Part shown: positions 15,658 to 19,599 of the stretch, piece by piece
Position numbering within the stretch: position 1 is the first letter of the stretch
Layout of the letters: every line of letters begins with the position of its first letter
DNA from: Rhodospirillaceae bacterium
GTDB taxonomy: Bacteria; Pseudomonadota; Alphaproteobacteria; MPNO01; UBA2964
Direction of reading: 5' to 3'
Assembly (NCBI GenBank): GCA_018660305.1
Contig: JABJKO010000099.1
Coordinates: forward strand, 1-19,599
DNA: 19,599 nt
The notes under the pieces: model-generated
Databases searched by the model: none
What the model was told of the DNA's origin: nothing
The model's input: only the letters and a program-made list of their open reading frames with translations
Made by a program: the position numbers and the translations under genes

Positions 15658-15831
15658 TTATTTGCGGTTGCGCAGTCGGTAGGCGATGATTAACCCCGCT
15701 ACCGCGACACCGTAAATGCTCAGGGCAGACGGTTCGGGGACCTGTATCTGAAAGGCAAAAGCAGGCGACGTTCCACAGATAATGGAGCCGACAGCAATCG
15801 ATACTGCCGTGAGAACGCTTCGTGTTTTCAT
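15658..15831 (-). CDS. Minimal PEP-CTERM protein (signal peptide plus exosortase sorting signal)
   Basis: This 57-codon gene is below usual ORF cut-offs. Residues 1-26 form a Sec signal peptide: basic 'MKTR', a hydrophobic core, and a cleavage site after 'SPAFA'. Only 'FQIQ' follows before a PEP-CTERM signal: 'VPEPSALSIYG' (31-41), a hydrophobic helix to about residue 50, and the basic tail 'YRLRNRK'. Exosortases recognise this signal in the inner membrane, near the PEP motif. If both cleavages occur, the released product would be a peptide of about 4-8 residues. GGAGAG lies 6 nt before the ATG, and a consensus sigma-54 promoter lies 39 nt upstream. The Cys at 20 is not in a lipobox. Either this is a genuine micro-substrate, or it is the remnant of a larger gene after internal deletion. 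The intact promoter, ribosome binding site and both signals favour expression. Confidence 0.85.
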   Translation of the reverse strand: MKTRSVLTAVSIAVGSIICGTSPAFAFQIQVPEPSALSIYGVAVAGLIIAYRLRNRK

Positions 15832-15869
15832 AACTAACTCTCCAAGACAAATTCCCCCGCATTCCAGAA

Positions 15870-15886
15870 TGCAAGATCCGTGCCAG
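15870..15886 (-). promoter_or_regulatory. Sigma-54 (-24/-12) promoter of the PEP-CTERM gene
   Basis: On the minus strand CTGGCACGGATCTTGCA matches YTGGCACGRNNNTTGCW at every position, with exact GG-N10-GC spacing. The predicted start is near 15859, giving a leader of about 28 nt. A short palindrome GCATTC-TG-GAATGC (15859-15872) spans from the -12 GC to the start site. Confidence 0.85.
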
Positions 15887-15949
15887 ATGGGTTAATGCGG
15901 GCTGTTGGGCCCGATACGATGGTTAAGGAGACTTGGCCTTTGGCCGAAT

Positions 15950-15965
15950 TGTAAAATCCACCGAC
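15950..15965 (-). promoter_or_regulatory. Upstream activator box 1 (proximal 16-bp repeat)
   Basis: The plus-strand TGTAAAATCCACCGAC is one of two copies (15 of 16 identical to the one at 16014-16029). It lies about 90-106 bp upstream of the predicted start, the usual range for sigma-54 enhancer-binding proteins. Four GGTTAA hexamers (15890, 15921, 15967, 15975) are scattered around it. The cognate activator, possibly PrsR-like, is inferred. Confidence 0.5.
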
Positions 15966-16013
15966 GGGTTAATTGGTTAAGCCGTGGGGTTGCGCGGTTG
16001 TTGGGCGATTTGG

Positions 16014-16029
16014 TGTAAAATTCACCGAC
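16014..16029 (-). promoter_or_regulatory. Upstream activator box 2 (distal 16-bp repeat)
   Basis: The plus-strand TGTAAAATTCACCGAC is the second copy, 64 bp (about six helical turns) from the first. The surrounding GGTG-N7-CACC (16012-16026) gives it dyad symmetry, as expected for a Fis-type helix-turn-helix dimer. Confidence 0.5.
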
Positions 16030-16051
16030 ACCCGGAGTTTCAATTCGGTGC

Positions 16052-16774
16052 TTACGGCATTTCCCGCAATAGACGCCCGCAGCCGTCGCGGGGCTCGTTT
16101 ATATGGAAACGTTTCTGGATTTCCCAGGTCAGCGCGCAACAAGTTTCGATCACCGGAATCCCGAAATCGGCTTCCATCATCTCGACGATGGACAGCAGGC
16201 GCCAGGCATTGCCCTGAAGATAAATGGCCTCGGCTTTGGGGTTTTTCAGGAAGGTATCGCGCACCAGGCCATAGACCGCGTGGGGCGAAATTTCACCGGC
16301 CTTTTCGAACGGCACTTCGAGGGGTTCCATGGCCAGCACATGGAAACCGGCCTGGGTCATGTAGTCGATGGTCAGATCGTTTTGCAGCCGTGAATAGCTC
16401 ACCCCGATCATTCGCTTGACGCCGAACGCCGTCAGCGCATGGACGATGTTCTGGTTGGCGGTGAAATGGGGCACGCCCATCTCACGCTCCCATTTCTTTA
16501 TCAGCGCCGCTTCGCCCTTGACCCCTTTCATCATGAAGGGCGGCGTGCCGGAATGGTGGATAAGATCGACTCCGGCCTCGGCCAGGATCAGCGCATTGTC
16601 GTGATAGCCCTGGATGGCGGCTTCGAACTCGTCCTCGGTACCGGCGCGGACATTCTGATGGATGGGGATCATGCCGACGCCGTCCGGCAGCAGACGGACG
16701 GTCTCCTCCATGGAACCCGGCCGCATGGTCGGCTTGATCAGCCCCACCGTGCCGCGCCAGCTTGAAAAAGTCAT
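16052..16774 (-). CDS. Asp/Glu racemase-fold protein (AMDase/maleate isomerase-like) lacking the usual catalytic cysteines
   Basis: This 240-aa protein matches the arylmalonate decarboxylase/maleate isomerase branch: 'TVGLIKPTMRP' (9-19), 'LILAEAGVDLIHHSGTPPF' (62-80), 'GVKRMIGVSYSRLQND' (118-133) and 'DFGIPVIETCCALTWEI' (203-219). Relatives use one or two active-site cysteines, the first before or in the 'GTS' loop and the second in an 'SCGG/SCTN' motif. Here the first region reads 'HHSGTPPF' and the second 'YLQGNAWR' (185-192), so both positions lack Cys by eye. C212/C213 lie elsewhere in the motif order. It starts 2 bp after the Rieske stop, so it is co-transcribed and probably acts on a product of that pathway. 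Chemistry is unassigned: an isomerase, decarboxylase or hydrolase variant. Confidence 0.8.
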   Translation of the reverse strand: MTFSSWRGTVGLIKPTMRPGSMEETVRLLPDGVGMIPIHQNVRAGTEDEFEAAIQGYHDNALILAEAGVDLIHHSGTPPFMMKGVKGEAALIKKWEREMGVPHFTANQNIVHALTAFGVKRMIGVSYSRLQNDLTIDYMTQAGFHVLAMEPLEVPFEKAGEISPHAVYGLVRDTFLKNPKAEAIYLQGNAWRLLSIVEMMEADFGIPVIETCCALTWEIQKRFHINEPRDGCGRLLREMP

Positions 16775-16776
16775 GA

Positions 16777-18066
16777 TCAGTCCGCCATGTAGCGTGCCCA
16801 GGCGGCGTACTGCGCCCGCTGGGGCAATTCGACGGTGCCTTTATTCACCACACCGCCCTGATTGTCGGGTGCGTCGGTGTCGACACCGCGGGAGAACCAT
16901 ACCCAATCCGCGCCTTCGGTTGCCAGCCCGCCCTGCACTCGGGTGAAGTTTTCCAGATCGTCGGTCTGGATCAGCGAGGCGGCGGCATGGGTGAGGTTGA
17001 GCTGTTTGATAATGTCCCGGTTCATGGCGTCGGGCGCGCCAACGAACTTGATGGGATAGACCCACACTTCCGTGCGGTCGATGGCGAGGGGTCGGATCAC
17101 CCGCACATGGGGATTGAGCGCCTGTAGCGACATGTTGGGAAAGAACCAGGAGTTGTGGCGCTTGGGGTTCAGCACTTCCCGGGTTTTTTCCTCCCCATGC
17201 AAAGCAGTCAGGGACGCGAGATATTCCTGATAAACCGGATCGTCGTTGGCCTTTTGCTCGGCGGCCGGCTGATGGCCCGTATAAGTATGCCCGGTTTCCT
17301 TCGAGGCCCAGGCCACGCGTTGTTCCCATCGTTCCGCCGCGGCACCGGACGTGGACAGCGTCGAGCCGCTTTCATCGCCCCGGCGGCGGCTGAACTGGCG
17401 CCCGTCGCCGCGCAGGGTCGATTCATGGCTGAACGGCACATGATACATGTCCACTGTGTTTTCCATCTGGAGCTTCCAGTTGCCCCGGAACATGTACTTG
17501 TGCACGCCGCCGCTGAGATCCACCGCACCGCCCGGCGCCTTGTCCACCAGCTCGTCGATGCTTGCCCGCGCATGGCCCAGATGGGTAGCCAGATCCGGGC
17601 CCTCGGCTGACAGGCTCGCAAAGACGAATCCGCGGTAATTGGCGACACGTGGCAACTGCCCCATGCCGAGGTTCGGATCGTCGGTATTGAAGCTGTCGGC
17701 ATAGCCGCGCGGCATGGAGACGGCGTCCAGCGAGCCGTCATTGTTGAAGGTCCAGCCGTGATAGGCGCAGCGGAACAGCTCCGCATGGCCCATGTTCTCA
17801 ATACAGACCTTGGCGCCGCGATGGCCGCAGCGGTTATACAGCACATAGACCTTGCCATCGCTGTGCCGCGCCATGACGACGGGCTGTCTGCCAATTGTGA
17901 GTGTGATGAAATCGCCGGCATCGGGAACCTGGCTGTCGTGGCCGACGAATACCCAGGCCCGGCCGAAGATACGGTCCATCTCCAGATCGAAGATGGCAGG
18001 ATCCGTATAGACGGTCCGGTGAACCCGGTCGTCCTGAACCAGCGTTGCCGGGTTGGTGCCGGGCAA
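16777..18066 (-). CDS. Rieske non-heme iron oxygenase, alpha (catalytic) subunit
   Basis: This 429-aa protein has the full two-domain plan. Rieske [2Fe-2S] ligands are C80/H82 ('NRCGHRGAKVC') and C100/H103 ('FRCAYHGWTF'). The mononuclear iron site is in 'ENTVDMYHVPFSH' (H209, H214, with D206 the bridging Asp), and the third ligand is probably D369 or D370 in 'QTDDLENFTRVQGG'. These enzymes hydroxylate or demethylate aromatic or related substrates with electrons from a reductase. No reductase, ferredoxin or beta subunit is in the window. The longest reading starts at a TTG 3 bp after the GMC stop, with no strong ribosome binding site, so it relies on coupling or the start is slightly internal. 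Middle gene of a three-gene operon. Confidence 0.92.
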   Translation of the reverse strand: MPGTNPATLVQDDRVHRTVYTDPAIFDLEMDRIFGRAWVFVGHDSQVPDAGDFITLTIGRQPVVMARHSDGKVYVLYNRCGHRGAKVCIENMGHAELFRCAYHGWTFNNDGSLDAVSMPRGYADSFNTDDPNLGMGQLPRVANYRGFVFASLSAEGPDLATHLGHARASIDELVDKAPGGAVDLSGGVHKYMFRGNWKLQMENTVDMYHVPFSHESTLRGDGRQFSRRRGDESGSTLSTSGAAAERWEQRVAWASKETGHTYTGHQPAAEQKANDDPVYQEYLASLTALHGEEKTREVLNPKRHNSWFFPNMSLQALNPHVRVIRPLAIDRTEVWVYPIKFVGAPDAMNRDIIKQLNLTHAAASLIQTDDLENFTRVQGGLATEGADWVWFSRGVDTDAPDNQGGVVNKGTVELPQRAQYAAWARYMAD

Positions 18067-18069
18067 GAC

Positions 18070-19599
18070 TTACACGCCTACGGCCGCCGGCAACGGATCG
18101 CGCCCACGGATCATGTCTGCCGCTTTTTCCGCCAGCATCAGCACACAGGCATTGATATTGCCCGAGACCAGATCCGGCATGGCGGCGGCATCGACGACGC
18201 GCAAATTCTCCGCGCCACGGACTTTCAGTTCGGGGTCGAGCACCGTGTCTTCGCTGATCCCCATCTGGCAGGAACAGGACGGGTGATGGGCGGTGACCAC
18301 GGTCTTGCGGATCCAGGCATCGATATCATCGTCGGTCTTCACGTCCTCGCCCGGCGCGACCTCCACGCCGCGCCATTTATCCAGCGCCGACTGATGCATG
18401 ATATCGCGAATGCGTTTGACCCCATCGCGCAGTACCGGCAAATCATTGGGTGAATCGAAGAAGTTCTGAATGATGCGGGGCTTGTCCCGTGGGTCGGATG
18501 ATCGCAGCAGCACCTCGCCACGGCTTTCCGGGTGCAACAATACGGGGCGCATGCCGAACCCGTCGGTGAACGGCTTCTTGATGCCGGGGAACCATAAATG
18601 GGCGCCGGGCGACGTGCCGCGGAACAGGAATTGAATATCGGGCACGGCCATTTCCGGCCGGGTTTTGATGAAGCCATGCAATCCACCGGGCAGGATTGTC
18701 GCCGGCCCGCTCTTGAACAGATAGGCCTGCATCATGGCGAGCGCCATGCGGTCGAAGCGCATCAGATCTCGGAACCAGCCTGCGTCGGGCCGCGTGTAAT
18801 GGACGAAAACCCCGAGATGATCCTGCAAATTCTTTCCCACGCCCGGCAGGTCGATGACCGGAGTCACGCCCACATCCTTCAAATGGTCAGCCGGGCCGAT
18901 ACCCGACAGCATGAGCAGCTGCGGTGAGCCGAACACACCGCCCGACAGAAGCACTTCGCGATCGGCGCGGGCCTGAATGGTCTTGCCCTTTTGTGAATAT
19001 TCGACGCCCACCGCCTTGTTGCCCTCCATGAGGATGCGGGTGGCATAGGCATTGGCGGCGATGGTCAGATTGGGGCGGTTTTTCGCCGGATGCAGATAGG
19101 CGACCGCCGCCGAGCAGCGTTCGCCGCCACGCTGGGTGGATTGCGAGGTGCCGAAGCCCTCCGGACTGCCGCCATTGTAATCGTCGGTCAGCTCATACCC
19201 CGCCTGAACACAGGCCTGGGACCAGTCGTCGAGCAGGGGGTCCTCGTTCTTGGCCCATTGCGTGGTGATCGGGCCGCCCTTGCCGCGATAGGGATTCTCG
19301 TCGCCTTCCCAGTCTTCGGTGCGCCGCATGTACGGCAGGATATCGGTATAGGACCAGCCGGTGCAGCCCTTCTGCGCCCAGCGGTCGTAATCACCGCGAT
19401 GACCGCGCACATAGGCCATGACGTTGATCGAGCTCGACCCGCCTATCACCTTGCCGCGCATGGCTTCGATCTCGCGGCCGTTCACGCTGTCTTCGGGTTC
19501 GGCATCGAAACCCCAATCATGCATGCGGTGTTCATGCATCTTGCCCATGCCGAGGGGGACCTGGATCAGCGGATTCTTGTCGCTGCCGCCGGCCTCGAG
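18070..19599 (-). CDS. GMC-family FAD oxidoreductase (choline dehydrogenase-like), N-terminus beyond the window
   Basis: The frame is open to the right edge (510 codons including stop). The in-window methionine at 19548 is not the start, because family-typical residues 'LEAGGSDKNPLIQVPLGMG' precede it. Only the FAD-binding GxGxxG segment is missing. Visible motifs are 'RGKVIGGSSSINVMAYVRG' (GMC signature 1), 'LLSGGVFGSPQLLMLSGIGP' (signature 2), 'VVTAHHPSCSCQMG' with the catalytic His region, and 'GNINACVLMLAEKAADMI' at the C-terminus. The family oxidises alcohols to aldehydes or further, usually passing electrons to the membrane chain. The substrate is not choline by any visible evidence; the Rieske and AMDase-like genes 3 and 1296 bp downstream suggest a dedicated catabolic route. 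Confidence 0.93.
   Translation of the reverse strand, partial: LEAGGSDKNPLIQVPLGMGKMHEHRMHDWGFDAEPEDSVNGREIEAMRGKVIGGSSSINVMAYVRGHRGDYDRWAQKGCTGWSYTDILPYMRRTEDWEGDENPYRGKGGPITTQWAKNEDPLLDDWSQACVQAGYELTDDYNGGSPEGFGTSQSTQRGGERCSAAVAYLHPAKNRPNLTIAANAYATRILMEGNKAVGVEYSQKGKTIQARADREVLLSGGVFGSPQLLMLSGIGPADHLKDVGVTPVIDLPGVGKNLQDHLGVFVHYTRPDAGWFRDLMRFDRMALAMMQAYLFKSGPATILPGGLHGFIKTRPEMAVPDIQFLFRGTSPGAHLWFPGIKKPFTDGFGMRPVLLHPESRGEVLLRSSDPRDKPRIIQNFFDSPNDLPVLRDGVKRIRDIMHQSALDKWRGVEVAPGEDVKTDDDIDAWIRKTVVTAHHPSCSCQMGISEDTVLDPELKVRGAENLRVVDAAAMPDLVSGNINACVLMLAEKAADMIRGRDPLPAAVGV

Noticed and set aside
15769..15777. Cys20 of the micro-protein as a lipoprotein site
   Set aside because: The preceding residues S-I-I do not form a lipobox (the -1 residue must be Gly, Ala or Ser).
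15644..15874. 76-aa open frame on the minus strand over the PEP-CTERM gene
   Set aside because: It runs in a different frame, has no family features, and its start lies upstream of the predicted transcription start; the 57-aa frame has the ribosome binding site, signal peptide and sorting signal.
17758..18453. 231-aa plus-strand ORF
   Set aside because: It is antisense across the Rieske/GMC junction; both sense genes have complete motifs.
1..19599. tRNA, rRNA or CRISPR arrays
   Set aside because: None were recognised; the repeats seen are palindromes or pairs without regular spacer arrays.

Overview
The window is about 19.6 kb of fairly GC-rich bacterial chromosome. Gene content and style suggest an environmental alphaproteobacterium, perhaps Rhodospirillales-like: a thiolase/DUF35 pair, luciferase-like monooxygenase, Rieske oxygenase, GMC dehydrogenase, VOC and MetE-like genes, with the dispersed GC-rich intergenic palindromes common in that class. 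The taxonomic placement is inference. Genes are tightly packed, with many TTG/GTG starts and 1-5 bp spacings.

Layout, left to right. (1) 40-1650, minus strand: an SCP-x-like thiolase followed by its DUF35 OB-fold partner. (2) 1895-2371, plus: a small J-domain protein whose stop codon overlaps the stop of the next gene. (3) 2368-7437: a surface/envelope block with a FemAB/CelD-type GNAT, a divergent glutaminyl-peptide cyclotransferase, a two-domain GNAT fusion and an overlapping polysaccharide deacetylase. (4) 7810-10607, plus: a two-CBS protein, then two translationally coupled MetE-like methyltransferase paralogues of identical length. (5) 10608-11025: an intergenic stretch holding a 311-bp element with 30-bp terminal inverted repeats and another hairpin repeat. 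(6) 11026-12805, minus: a VOC protein and an LLM flavin monooxygenase, separated by a perfect 50-bp palindrome. (7) 12961-14714, plus: a DoxX-like membrane protein and an atypical 6-phosphogluconate dehydrogenase. (8) 14726-15831, minus: a fatty acid hydroxylase/sterol desaturase preceded by a 57-codon gene. (9) 16052-19599, minus: a catabolic operon of GMC oxidoreductase (cut by the right edge), Rieske oxygenase alpha subunit and an AMDase/maleate-isomerase-fold protein.

The most striking item is the 57-aa gene at 15658-15831. It encodes a signal peptide followed, after only about four residues, by a textbook PEP-CTERM sorting signal (VPEP, hydrophobic helix, basic tail). It lies behind a sigma-54 promoter that matches the 17-position consensus at every position. 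Two near-identical 16-bp boxes, 64 bp apart, sit about 90 and 155 bp upstream of the predicted start, where an enhancer-binding activator would bind. A terminator-like hairpin separates it from the hydroxylase, whose Shine-Dalgarno directly follows the T-run. This fits the exosortase/PEP-CTERM regulon (sigma-54, PrsK/PrsR), but the product is essentially nothing except targeting signals. The FemAB-like, deacetylase and GNAT genes in block 3 are of types often found with such systems. No exosortase, PrsK or PrsR gene lies in the window.
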